A program made the translations under genes and the position numbers. The notes below the pieces were generated by a model. That model searched no databases. It saw only the letters and a list, made by a program, of their open reading frames with translations, and had not been told where the DNA came from. Shown piece by piece: positions 16,244 to 24,127 of a DNA stretch of 49,284 bases. Origin of the DNA: UBA1546 sp049302185 (GTDB taxonomy: Bacteria; Nitrospirota; Thermodesulfovibrionia; Thermodesulfovibrionales; UBA1546); contig JBAQLV010000020.1 of NCBI GenBank assembly GCA_049302185.1, positions 1 to 49,284 on the forward strand. Direction: 5' to 3'. The stretch's first letter is position 1, and each line of letters starts with the position of its first letter.

Positions 16244-16592
16244 TACACACTATGGAGATTTTGAAGGCCCTAAGAAAAGCCCTTATTCTATTGAACGATA
16301 TGATTATGGATGGGAACTTGAACATATGAGGTTTCTTGAAAAAGATAAGATGGTTTCAAAATGGACAAAGAATCACGGCATTGAGATACCATATGTTACG
16401 GAAAGCGGGAATATAAGAAAATATCGCCCCGATTTTTTGATTCAACGTATTGATGGAACAAAAGAGATTCATGAGGTTAAGGGCAGACACTTACTCGAAA
16501 ATCCTGATACATTGAGAAAGCGAGAAGCGGCTGAGAATTGGTGTAAGAGGCGGGGGATGCAGTTTATTTTGGTATCGAAGGAGACAAGATGA
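16233..16592 (+). CDS. TnsA-like PD-(D/E)XK endonuclease
   Basis: A 119-aa protein with a compact nuclease core: acidic residues in SIERYDYGWELE (19-30), then YRPDFLI (D67) and IHEVKGRH (E81, K83), matching the E-D-ExK order of TnsA N-terminal endonucleases. It likely supplies the cleavage activity missing from the helicase, whose gene it overlaps. Its last codons contain the ribosome-binding site of proC (gaaggag), and its stop overlaps the proC ATG as ATGA (16589-16592). The cassette therefore hands translation directly back to the housekeeping operon. Confidence 0.8.
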   Translation: MPVNTHYGDFEGPKKSPYSIERYDYGWELEHMRFLEKDKMVSKWTKNHGIEIPYVTESGNIRKYRPDFLIQRIDGTKEIHEVKGRHLLENPDTLRKREAAENWCKRRGMQFILVSKETR

Positions 16593-17389
16593 AAATTGGT
16601 TTTATCGGCGGCGGCAACATGGCAGAGGCGTTGATAAAAGGCATGATGCAAGATACAAGATACAGGATGCAAGATATTATTGTATCTGAACCGAGAGATG
16701 ACAGAAGAAAATATTTAGAGCAGACTTATGGAGTAAAGACAACATCATCAAATAAAGAAGTCGCCTCCTCATGCAATATAATAATCCTCGCGGTAAAGCC
16801 TCAAATTATGGGGCAGGTTCTTGAGGAGATAAAAAGCGCTGTAACAGATGATAAAATAGTTGTATCAATTGCAGCAGGCATAACACTTTCATACCTTCAG
16901 TCAAAGCTGAATACAAAAAAATTAATCAGAGTGATGCCAAACACCCCTGCCCTTGTTCACGAGGCTATGTCAGTCATGTCTCTGTGCGAATGCTTTTCCG
17001 ATAAAGACATCAACCCTGTAAGGGAAATATTCATGTCCATAGGGAAAGTGCTCACGCTGCCTGAAAAATATATGAACGCAGTAACAGCGCTCTCGGGAAG
17101 CGGGCCTGCATTCATAGCTTTTTTCATTGAGGCAATGGTTGAAGGCGGAGTAAAATCAGGGTTAAGCAAAGAGAATGCTTCTGAACTTGCAATCCAGACC
17201 CTGCTCGGCACGGCAAGGCTCCTTGAAACAGGAATGCCTCCTGAAAAACTCAGGGAAATGGTGACATCTCCCGGAGGCACAACAGCCGCAGGATTGAAAG
17301 TGTTTGAGGAAAAGGGATTTAAGAATATTGTTTTAAGCGCTATAGATACAGCAGTAAAAAGAGCAGAGGAACTCGGGAGAAAGGAATAA
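16589..17389 (+). CDS. proC: Pyrroline-5-carboxylate reductase
   Basis: A 266-aa enzyme for the last step of proline synthesis. It has the Rossmann motif IGFIGGGNMAEALIKG, VKPQIM, RVMPNTPALV, the signature ALSGSGPAFIAFFIEAM, and TSPGGTTAAGL. A degenerate tandem repeat (16647-16678) is translated in frame as MQDTRYRMQD after the first helix. It is normally next to yggS; here the pair is split by the six-gene restriction-like cassette but proC keeps its ATGA coupling. Its TAA overlaps the next ATG by one base. Confidence 0.97.
   Translation: MKIGFIGGGNMAEALIKGMMQDTRYRMQDIIVSEPRDDRRKYLEQTYGVKTTSSNKEVASSCNIIILAVKPQIMGQVLEEIKSAVTDDKIVVSIAAGITLSYLQSKLNTKKLIRVMPNTPALVHEAMSVMSLCECFSDKDINPVREIFMSIGKVLTLPEKYMNAVTALSGSGPAFIAFFIEAMVEGGVKSGLSKENASELAIQTLLGTARLLETGMPPEKLREMVTSPGGTTAAGLKVFEEKGFKNIVLSAIDTAVKRAEELGRKE
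16647..16678 (+). repeat. In-frame short tandem repeat inside proC
   Basis: Units of gatgcaagatacaagatac type, read as QDTRYRMQD between the first helix and second strand of ProC. It belongs with the yggS insertion at 7756-7788. Confidence 0.55.
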
Positions 17390-17694
17390 TGTTTATCATC
17401 GGTGATTTAATTATTGCAGTTGCAAAGATACTTGACATTGTCCTTGAGGTTTATAAATGGGTTGTAATCATTGCAGCGTTGATAAGCTGGGTGAATCCTG
17501 ACCCCTACAATCCAATTGTAAGGCTTCTCCATGCGGTTACAGAACCTGCGTTCAGGCCCATAAGAAGGATTATCGGTTACCGGCTTGGCCCGATAGATAT
17601 TTCCCCTTTGATAGTAATCCTTGTTATTATATTCGCGCAATCGTTTCTGATAAAGTCTTTAATAAAACTTGGCTATAAATTAGGAGGTGGCTGA
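17389..17694 (+). CDS. yggT: YggT-family membrane protein
   Basis: A 101-aa protein with two hydrophobic segments (about residues 5-40 and 70-95). The family motif is present: WVNPDPYNPIVRLLHAVTEPAFRPIRRIIG. YggT proteins sit in the inner membrane next to yggS/proC in many bacteria and have been linked to osmotic tolerance and cell division; the precise role is unknown. Its start overlaps proC by one base, and its end overlaps the ribosome-binding site of divIVA. Confidence 0.93.
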   Translation: MFIIGDLIIAVAKILDIVLEVYKWVVIIAALISWVNPDPYNPIVRLLHAVTEPAFRPIRRIIGYRLGPIDISPLIVILVIIFAQSFLIKSLIKLGYKLGGG

Positions 17695-17695
17695 T

Positions 17696-18181
17696 ATGAG
17701 AATAACACCGCTTGATATCCAGCAAAAGCAGTTCCCTATGAAGTTCAGGGGATTTGACGTTGAAGAGGTCTATGCATTTCTTGAAGTCGTCAGAGAGGAG
17801 ATGGAGGATATACTCAGGGAAAACGCTTCTTTGAAGGAGGCCGTACAGAGGGCTGAGAGCCAGATCAAAGAGTTTAAGGACATGGAGTCCACACTCAGAG
17901 AAACACTCATAACAGCCCAGAACATGGTTGAAGACTACAAGACAAATGCAAGAAAAGAGGCAGAACTGCTGGTAAGAGAGGCAGAAATACGCACAGAGAC
18001 TATGTTAAGGGATGCTCAGGAAAAAGTTATTAAGATTCACGAGGACATCGTTGACCTTAAGGGGATAAGACGCCACTTCAAAGAGGAATTAAAGAGACTG
18101 ATAGAGGGCCATCTGAAGATGATTGAATTTGACAAGGAAAGAGAAGGAGAAGCTTCTGAAGAAGGCAGACATGCTTTATAA
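17696..18181 (+). CDS. divIVA: DivIVA-domain protein
   Basis: A 161-aa coiled-coil protein. The N-terminal DivIVA membrane-targeting segment MRITPLDIQQKQFPMKFRG is followed by FDVEEVYAFLEVV and a long coiled coil with a second helical region (MLRDAQEKVIKIHEDIVDLKG). DivIVA proteins bind curved membrane and recruit division, growth or polarity proteins. I start at ATG 17696, 8 bases after aggagg; a GTG three codons earlier overlaps that site. It follows yggT as in many genomes. Confidence 0.93.
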   Translation: MRITPLDIQQKQFPMKFRGFDVEEVYAFLEVVREEMEDILRENASLKEAVQRAESQIKEFKDMESTLRETLITAQNMVEDYKTNARKEAELLVREAEIRTETMLRDAQEKVIKIHEDIVDLKGIRRHFKEELKRLIEGHLKMIEFDKEREGEASEEGRHAL

Positions 18182-18203
18182 GTAACGCGATGAGGAAAAG
18201 AAA

Positions 18204-19457
18204 GTGAAATACAACGCCCTAAAGGGCGTCCATGACATACTCCCGCCTGACATATATCTCTGGCAGAAGGCTGAATCAACAGCAAAGGAAATATTTTCCG
18301 CATACGGATTTCAGGAGATCCGTGTCCCAATAATAGAGTCAACAGATATATTTGTAAGAAGCATCGGAGAGACAACAGACATTGTTGAAAAAGAGATGTA
18401 TACATTCCCTGACAGGGCTAACAGGAGCATCACGCTGAGGCCTGAAGGCACAGCATCTGTTGTGAGGAGTTATATAGAAAATCATCTCTACAACTTGCCC
18501 TCTCCACAGAAGTTCTTTTACTCAGGCCCTATGTTCAGATATGAAAGGCCGCAGAAAGGGAGATTCAGACAGTTCTATCAGATTGGCGTTGAGGCATTCG
18601 GAGCAGCCGAGCCAAAACTTGATGCAGAGATTATCTCCATGCTAAAACTCTTTCTTGAAAAACTTCAGTTGAAAGGACTCCAATTCGAGGTTAATTCCAT
18701 AGGCTGTGAAAAATGCAGGCCTGATTACAAAAAAGTGCTCGTAAGTTTTTTCTCTGCCAAGGTTACAGACCTCTGCCCTGACTGCAACAGAAGATACATT
18801 AATAACCCTTTGCGTATCCTTGACTGTAAAAGCAGTACATGCACTGAACTAAGAAAAGGCTCTCCGAAAATAACAGATTATCTGTGCAAAGAATGTAAGT
18901 CGCACTTTGAAGAATTCTTATCTCTCCTGAATATCCTTCACATCACTTACAATGTCAATCCCGGCATGGTCAGAGGGCTTGATTATTACACAAGGACAAC
19001 ATTTGAAATAACAAGCGAACACCTCGGCGCTCAGAAAACAGTTGCGGCAGGAGGAAGATACGACAGGCTTGTTGAGGAATTCGGAGGACCTCCTACGCCT
19101 GCAATAGGCTTTGCAATCGGCATGGAAAGACTTGTTGAAATAATCAAAAATGTGAATCCCGAATTTTGCATTCCGTCGCCAAAGGTATTTATAGCCGCAA
19201 TCGGCAATAAAGCCGGCGCTGAAGGACTTCTGATTGCTGAGCAGCTGAGGGCAAAAGATATACAGGCTGAACTCGGTTATGACAGCGCCTCCCTGAAAAG
19301 CCAATTAAGGAGGGCTGACAAACTCGGCTCAAACTATGTCTTTATAATCGGTGATGACGAATTGCAGTCAGGCATGCTTAAGTGGAAAAATTTAAAAGAC
19401 GGCTCGCAGGGAGAGATAGGCATAAAAGATGCAGCGGAGTTTAAAGGATTAGATTAA
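18204..19457 (+). CDS. hisS: Histidyl-tRNA synthetase
   Basis: A 417-aa class II synthetase. It opens with the typical YNALKGVHDILPPD (motif 1 follows). Motif 2 is FRYERPQKGRFRQFYQIGVEAFG, the HisA-type histidine signatures GLDYYTRTTFE and GGRYDRLVEEFGG are present, and motif 3 includes GFAIGMERL; the C-terminal anticodon-binding domain follows. It charges tRNA-His. It starts with GTG after a gagga site and closes the yggS-proC operon run. Its last 4 bases overlap the convergent rnr gene. Confidence 0.97.
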   Translation: MKYNALKGVHDILPPDIYLWQKAESTAKEIFSAYGFQEIRVPIIESTDIFVRSIGETTDIVEKEMYTFPDRANRSITLRPEGTASVVRSYIENHLYNLPSPQKFFYSGPMFRYERPQKGRFRQFYQIGVEAFGAAEPKLDAEIISMLKLFLEKLQLKGLQFEVNSIGCEKCRPDYKKVLVSFFSAKVTDLCPDCNRRYINNPLRILDCKSSTCTELRKGSPKITDYLCKECKSHFEEFLSLLNILHITYNVNPGMVRGLDYYTRTTFEITSEHLGAQKTVAAGGRYDRLVEEFGGPPTPAIGFAIGMERLVEIIKNVNPEFCIPSPKVFIAAIGNKAGAEGLLIAEQLRAKDIQAELGYDSASLKSQLRRADKLGSNYVFIIGDDELQSGMLKWKNLKDGSQGEIGIKDAAEFKGLD

Positions 19458-21553
19458 ACCCCGAAGATTATTGATCTCTCTTCCATATCAACCTTGTCAA
19501 CTTTCACCTTTAATTCCTTTCCTATGGTGAATGAGCGTTTCTTATTTTTGCCGTAAAGTATCATAGTTCGTTCGTTAAATTCATAAAAATCATCCGTCAT
19601 ATACGAGACATGGAGAAAACCTTCAACATAAAAATCCTTCAGCCTAATTTTCAGTCCATAAGGCGTGACATTGACAACCTTTCCTTCAAACTCATCTCCC
19701 ACCTTATCTTTCATAAACCACACCCTCATAGCATTAAGAACCGCATTCTCAGCCTCGCCGGAAAGGCGCTCCGTCCTTGAAGAGTTGAATGCAATATCAG
19801 GCAGCATTGTCTCCAGTTCCTGCTTTCTTCTTTCTGATATGCGCTTCTTATGCAAAACCTCCCTTAATATCCTGTGGACAATGAGGTCAGGATAGCGCCT
19901 TATCGGAGATGTGAAATGTGTATAATGTCCCGATGCAAGGCCGAAATGACCTGCGTTCAAAGGAGAATACCTTGCCTGCTTAAGGCTTCTCAATACCATA
20001 TAATTCACCATTTCTTCCTCCGGCCTGCCTTTTACTTCTCTGAGCAGCGCAGAGAAATTTTTCGGCTCGTAACGCACGCCATGCACCGTGCCGCGCAAAG
20101 GTTTTATATATCTAAGAATCCCTTCCATCTTTTGAGTGTCAGGCTCTTCGTGTATCCTGTAAAGGGTCGGCGTTTCGAGTTCCGCAAGATATTCCGCAAC
20201 AGCCTCGTTTGCCGCGACCATAAACTCTTCAATAATGATATGCGCAAAATTTCTCTCAGCCTTTACTATTGCCTCCGGCCTGCCCTGCATATCAAGCAGG
20301 ACTTCCGGTTCCGGAAGGTCAAAATCAAGGCTTCCTCTTTCAAGCCTCTTTTTTCTCAGGACACCGCACAGCTCAGCCATAAGTTCAAAATCACTTAGAA
20401 GGTAATCATATCTCTTGCGTTCATGCCTGTCATTATCAACAAGAATTTTCCTTACAGATGTATAGGTCATCCTCTCGTTGCTCTTTATCAGGCTCGGATA
20501 AAATTTTGCATTGAGTTTTTCGCCATGCCTGCCAAAGTCCATCTCAGCTGTAAATGCAAGCCTTTCCACCTCAGGTCTCAGGCTGCACAGATCCTCGGAC
20601 AGTTCATTCGGAAGCATTGGAATCACCCTGTCCGGGAAATATGTGCTTGTGCCTCTCTTCCTTGCCTCAAGATCAATAACCGAATCCCATGGAACATAAT
20701 ATCCGACATCAGCTATATGCACCCAGAGCTTATAACCGTGCTCTGTAAGTTTAATGGAAACTGCGTCATCAAAATCCTTTGCGCGTTCACCGTCAATTGT
20801 TACCGTAAGAAGCCCCGTTAAATCTTTTCTTTTTTCTTCAGCCGCTTCGCTCATGCCCTTTGCAGCAAGCATTTTTGCTTCTTCAGCAACATTTCTCGGA
20901 AATCTTCGCGGGATACTGAATTCATCTATGATAGCCTCAACCTCGGATGCAGGGTCTTCAGGCTTTTCTATTACTTTTACAATTCTTCCCGAAGGAGGCT
21001 TTCTGTCTGTAGGATAATTAAGAATCTCAGCAACAACAGTATCGCCGTTTCTGGCGCTGCCCCTGTCATTAGGTGAGACATAAAGGTCAAATGCAATGGA
21101 TTTGTTTTTGGGCCTCACATAAGATACGGCTTTTTCGATTTCAAGCCTGCCTGCCACTCTAACGTGAGCTCTTTCAAGTATCCTTATTATTGCTCCATCC
21201 CGCTTTTGCCGGTTCTCTATCCTCACAACAACCCTGTCATTGTCCATTGCTCCGGAGGTTGCACGGGCAGGGATAAATATATCGCGTTCTCCCGGCTTTT
21301 CCGTTATAACAAAACCGTAACCATCCTTGTGAGCCTCAAAATAACCTGTCATCAGATTAACATCACTTGCAGGGACATAAAGGCCTTTTCTTGTGAGCAC
21401 GATATCGCCGTCCTGAAGCATTCGTCTGAGAACCTTTTTTAATGCGTGGGCTTCGGAACGGCTTAATCCCATGAGATTAACTATATCCTTAAAACTAAGA
21501 GGCTTTTTTGTTTTTTCTCTGAAAAATGAAAGGAGGGTTTGTTTATTTACCAT
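19454..21553 (-). CDS. rnr: Ribonuclease R
   Basis: A 699-aa RNB-family 3'-5' exoribonuclease. The order is an N-terminal winged-helix region, cold-shock-like OB domains (GYFEAHKDGYGFVI), the RNB catalytic domain with GERAKDFDDAVSI (metal-binding aspartates) and YTHFTSPIRRYPDLIVHR, then a C-terminal S1 domain (GDEFEGKVVNVTPYGLKIRL). It degrades structured RNA and helps tmRNA-linked decay. The basic tail seen in some homologues is absent. It is convergent with hisS, and an intrinsic terminator of the upstream khpA unit lies about 65 bases before its start, so it needs its own promoter. Confidence 0.96.
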   Translation of the reverse strand: MVNKQTLLSFFREKTKKPLSFKDIVNLMGLSRSEAHALKKVLRRMLQDGDIVLTRKGLYVPASDVNLMTGYFEAHKDGYGFVITEKPGERDIFIPARATSGAMDNDRVVVRIENRQKRDGAIIRILERAHVRVAGRLEIEKAVSYVRPKNKSIAFDLYVSPNDRGSARNGDTVVAEILNYPTDRKPPSGRIVKVIEKPEDPASEVEAIIDEFSIPRRFPRNVAEEAKMLAAKGMSEAAEEKRKDLTGLLTVTIDGERAKDFDDAVSIKLTEHGYKLWVHIADVGYYVPWDSVIDLEARKRGTSTYFPDRVIPMLPNELSEDLCSLRPEVERLAFTAEMDFGRHGEKLNAKFYPSLIKSNERMTYTSVRKILVDNDRHERKRYDYLLSDFELMAELCGVLRKKRLERGSLDFDLPEPEVLLDMQGRPEAIVKAERNFAHIIIEEFMVAANEAVAEYLAELETPTLYRIHEEPDTQKMEGILRYIKPLRGTVHGVRYEPKNFSALLREVKGRPEEEMVNYMVLRSLKQARYSPLNAGHFGLASGHYTHFTSPIRRYPDLIVHRILREVLHKKRISERRKQELETMLPDIAFNSSRTERLSGEAENAVLNAMRVWFMKDKVGDEFEGKVVNVTPYGLKIRLKDFYVEGFLHVSYMTDDFYEFNERTMILYGKNKKRSFTIGKELKVKVDKVDMEERSIIFGV

Positions 21554-21617
21554 GAGATGTCAGGCTGCATTGTTTTTTGACGTTGTATCATAAAGTTTAT
21601 CATAAAGTTTTTCGGCT

Positions 21618-21652
21618 GAAAAATAAAAAGAGAGGGCATATCCCCTCTCTTT
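21618..21652 (-). terminator. Intrinsic terminator after khpA
   Basis: On the minus strand a 10-bp stem aaagagaggg/ccctctcttt with a 6-base loop is followed by TTTTTATTTTT. It ends the ffh-rpsP-khpA transcript before rnr. Confidence 0.85.
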
Positions 21653-21691
21653 GTGTCATTTTTCACAGCCTGTAGATTTCTTTTTTATAGC

Positions 21692-21937
21692 TTACTCTAA
21701 TATTTCAAGAACGCAGCGCTTGCCTATTTTAGTGCCTGATGCGCTGAGTATTGTTCTCATTGCACGTGCTGTCTTCCCCTGTTTTCCTATGACCTTTCCG
21801 AGATCGGTCTGTGCAACTCTAAGTTCAAAAACAGTGGTTTTCTCCCCCGCAACCTCTGAAACTGCAACATCCTCCGGCTTGTCAACCAGAGCCTTAGCCA
21901 TTCTCTCAACCAATTCTTTCATCCTCGCCACCTCCAT
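21692..21937 (-). CDS. khpA: KH-domain RNA-binding protein KhpA
   Basis: An 81-aa single KH-domain protein. The RNA-binding GxxG loop is seen in GKVIGKQGKTARAMRTIL. KhpA, usually with KhpB/Jag, binds many transcripts and influences cell division and elongation in Gram-positive bacteria. Its place after rpsP is standard. The next genes of the usual order (rimM, trmD, rplS) are not here: a terminator and rnr follow. The start has a gaggtggcgagg region upstream. Confidence 0.95.
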   Translation of the reverse strand: MEVARMKELVERMAKALVDKPEDVAVSEVAGEKTTVFELRVAQTDLGKVIGKQGKTARAMRTILSASGTKIGKRCVLEILE

Positions 21938-21951
21938 AGGAATTTAGGACT

Positions 21952-21967
21952 GTCTACGACTCGTAGA
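21952..21967. repeat. 16-bp repeat containing palindrome ctacgactcgtag
   Basis: gtctacgactcgtaga occurs identically at 46800-46815. The inner 13 bases form a perfect palindrome around a central base. This copy lies between rpsP and khpA. Confidence 0.55.
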
Positions 21968-21968
21968 A

Positions 21969-22205
21969 TTACAGGCCAGCCCTTTGCAAAAGCTTTTTAG
22001 TAACATCGGTAGTTTGCGCTCCTCGCTGCAACCAGTGCCTTGCCTTCTCCACATTAATCTTTATCTCAGAAGGCTCTTTGAGCGGATCATACGTTCCAAG
22101 AATTTCTATGAAAGGCCCATCTCTTTTTGTCCGCGAATCAGCTACAACCACTCTGTAGAAAGGTCTCTTATGGGCTCCTAATCTTCTTAACCTGATTTTT
22201 ACCAA
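21969..22205 (-). CDS. rpsP: Ribosomal protein bS16
   Basis: A 78-aa small-subunit protein with the conserved start VKIRLRRLGAHKRPFYRVVVADSR, then the segment FIEILGTYDP and the tail HWLQRGAQTTDVTKKLL. It lies downstream of ffh and upstream of khpA in the usual order. An aggggaggtga ribosome-binding region precedes the ATG. Confidence 0.98.
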   Translation of the reverse strand: MVKIRLRRLGAHKRPFYRVVVADSRTKRDGPFIEILGTYDPLKEPSEIKINVEKARHWLQRGAQTTDVTKKLLQRAGL

Positions 22206-22280
22206 AACTTCACCTCCCCTTTTTAATTAAATCTACTGAATTTTAAGCTTATCAGAAAGAGTGTAAACTGTCAACATACA

Positions 22281-23600
22281 TCAGAAAGGCAAAAACTTAG
22301 GCAGCTTAAACCCCTTTCCCCCTTTAAACATCTTCAACATCTTTTTCAACTCAACATATTGTTTAACTACCTTATTGACATCAGCTGCCGTGGTTCCGCT
22401 TCCCAGCGCAATCCTTTTCCTTCTGCTGCCGTTCAAAAGGTTATGGTTTCTTCTTTCAGCCAGTGTCATGGAGTTTATTACTGCCTCTACCTTTACAAGC
22501 TCCCTGTCATCCACAGCCAGCCCCTTCATCTTGCTGGCGCCGGGTATCATATTCAGAATATTTTCAAGAGGGCCCATGCTGCGGATTTTCCTCAACTGTT
22601 CCTTCAGGTCATCAAATGTGAATGATTCAGATGCAATCTTCTCCTGAAGTTTTTCAGCCTCCTTCTGTTCAAATGTCTTTTGCGCCTGCTCTATAAAAGT
22701 GAGGACATCGCCCATCCCGAGAATTCTTGAAGCAATCCTGTCAGGATAAAACGGCTCGAGCATATCAATCTTTTCGCCGCTTCCTATAAACTTGATCGGC
22801 TTACCTGTTATTGCCCTTATAGAGATTGCGGCGCCGCCCCTCGCATCGCCATCCATCTTTGTGAGTATTATCCCGTCAATGCCAATCTGCTCGTTGAAAT
22901 TCTTTGCTATATTCACAGCATCCTGCCCTGTCATTGCATCAGCAACAAATATAGTCTCTTTCGGTAAAACAGCATCTCTTATGCGCCTGAGTTCTGCCAT
23001 GAGGCTGTCATCAATATGGAGCCTTCCGGCTGTATCAAGTATTAATACGTCCCTTGCATCAATCACAGCTTTATTTAACGATTCTTTACAGAGCGCCACA
23101 GGGTCTTTTATATCCCTTGAGTGGAAGACAGGTATTTCTAATTGGGAACCAAGCGTTATAAGCTGGTCTATAGCTGCCGGACGCTGAAGGTCAGCGGCAA
23201 CAAGCATCGGCCTTCTGCCATCTTTTTTGAAAAACCTTGCAAGTTTTGCCGAGGTTGTAGTCTTACCCGAACCGTGAAGGCCCACCATCATAATAACTGT
23301 AGGAGGATTCGGAGAAAGCTGTATCCTGGCGTTTGTTCCTCCCAGAAGAGCGCAGAGTTCATCGTTGACTATCTTTATGACCTGCTGCCCTGGAGTAAGG
23401 CTTTCAAGAACTTCCCTGCCAACTGCCTTCTCTTTAACTTTAAGAATAAAGTCTTTTACGACCCTGAAATTTACATCAGCCTCAAGAAGTGCGAGACGTA
23501 CCTCCTTTAAAGCGGCATCAACATCTTCCTCTTTAAGAAGCCCCCTGCCCTTAAGTTTTTTGAATATTGATTCGAGTTTTTCGGTAAGTGAGTCAAACAT
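22281..23600 (-). CDS. ffh: Signal recognition particle protein Ffh (SRP54)
   Basis: A 439-aa GTPase. An N-terminal helical bundle is followed by the G domain with GLHGSGKTTTSAKLA, DTAGRLHID, TKMDGDARGG and the closing GSGEKID. The methionine-rich M domain (LRKIRSMGPLENILNMIPG) with the GSRKRIALGSG RNA-binding motif follows. It binds signal sequences and 4.5S RNA and targets nascent membrane proteins to FtsY. It leads the ffh-rpsP-khpA unit. No SRP RNA gene was recognised nearby. Confidence 0.98.
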   Translation of the reverse strand: MFDSLTEKLESIFKKLKGRGLLKEEDVDAALKEVRLALLEADVNFRVVKDFILKVKEKAVGREVLESLTPGQQVIKIVNDELCALLGGTNARIQLSPNPPTVIMMVGLHGSGKTTTSAKLARFFKKDGRRPMLVAADLQRPAAIDQLITLGSQLEIPVFHSRDIKDPVALCKESLNKAVIDARDVLILDTAGRLHIDDSLMAELRRIRDAVLPKETIFVADAMTGQDAVNIAKNFNEQIGIDGIILTKMDGDARGGAAISIRAITGKPIKFIGSGEKIDMLEPFYPDRIASRILGMGDVLTFIEQAQKTFEQKEAEKLQEKIASESFTFDDLKEQLRKIRSMGPLENILNMIPGASKMKGLAVDDRELVKVEAVINSMTLAERRNHNLLNGSRRKRIALGSGTTAADVNKVVKQYVELKKMLKMFKGGKGFKLPKFLPF

Positions 23601-23680
23601 GGTTTTAAAGAAGTTTTTCTATCCCGGATGAAAGTTTGTTCCTCTATGAATCAGATTTTTCCGTCCCGAGCTGCTCGGGA

Positions 23681-24013
23681 CTAAGCGCTGAGCAAAGAAT
23701 CTATCTTGGATTTAAGCTGTGTCTTAGGCACTGCCCCTACAACCTGGTCTACTCTTTCGCCGTTCTTAAAGAACATGATTGTCGGAATTCCCATTATTTT
23801 ATACCTGCTTGCAATATCAGGGTTTTCATCTGTATTCAGCTTTGCGACTGTTACCTTTCCGGCATACTCTTTTGCCAGTTCTTCAACTGTGGGCGCAATC
23901 ATCTTGCAAGGCCCGCACCATACTGCCCAGAAATCAACCATAACCACTCCCTGACCCTGAAGAACCTCTTTATCCCACGTAGAAGTCGTGAGTTCAACTA
24001 TGCCTTCACCCAT
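23681..24013 (-). CDS. trxA: Thioredoxin
   Basis: A 110-aa thioredoxin fold with the WCGPCK redox site (C33, C36), the cis-proline segment MGIPTIMFF and the FKNGERVDQ loop. It acts in the cytoplasm as a disulfide reductant; no signal peptide is present. A strong promoter and an aaggaggc site precede it. Immediately after the stop a perfect hairpin (gtcccgag/ctcgggac) is present but without a U-tract, so termination is uncertain. ffh follows 80 bases later on the same strand. Confidence 0.96.
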   Translation of the reverse strand: MGEGIVELTTSTWDKEVLQGQGVVMVDFWAVWCGPCKMIAPTVEELAKEYAGKVTVAKLNTDENPDIASRYKIMGIPTIMFFKNGERVDQVVGAVPKTQLKSKIDSLLSA

Positions 24014-24046
24014 TACAAGCCTCCTTAAACTCTCAGTAATTTATTA

Positions 24047-24076
24047 ATTATATTGTTTAGCTGTAATCTTTGTCAA
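24047..24076 (-). promoter_or_regulatory. Sigma-70 promoter of trxA
   Basis: On the minus strand TTGACA (24071-24076), an 18-base spacer and TATAAT (24047-24052): both hexamers match consensus. Predicted start is about 27 bases before the trxA ATG. Confidence 0.75.
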
Positions 24077-24097
24077 CGTTACAACTTTTTCAGTAAA

Positions 24098-24127
24098 CCC
24101 CGTTAGAAGTCCAAACTTCTAACGGGG
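24098..24127. repeat. Dispersed hairpin repeat, second copy
   Basis: Perfect 12-bp arms ccccgttagaag and cttctaacgggg around tccaaa. The stop codon of the D-aminoacylase gene lies inside the right arm, so the repeat supplies the last codons of that gene. It is related to 7510-7549. Confidence 0.65.

Noticed and set aside
23663..23681. Intrinsic terminator after trxA (gtcccgag/ctcgggac hairpin)
   Set aside because: Perfect stem but no U-tract on either strand.
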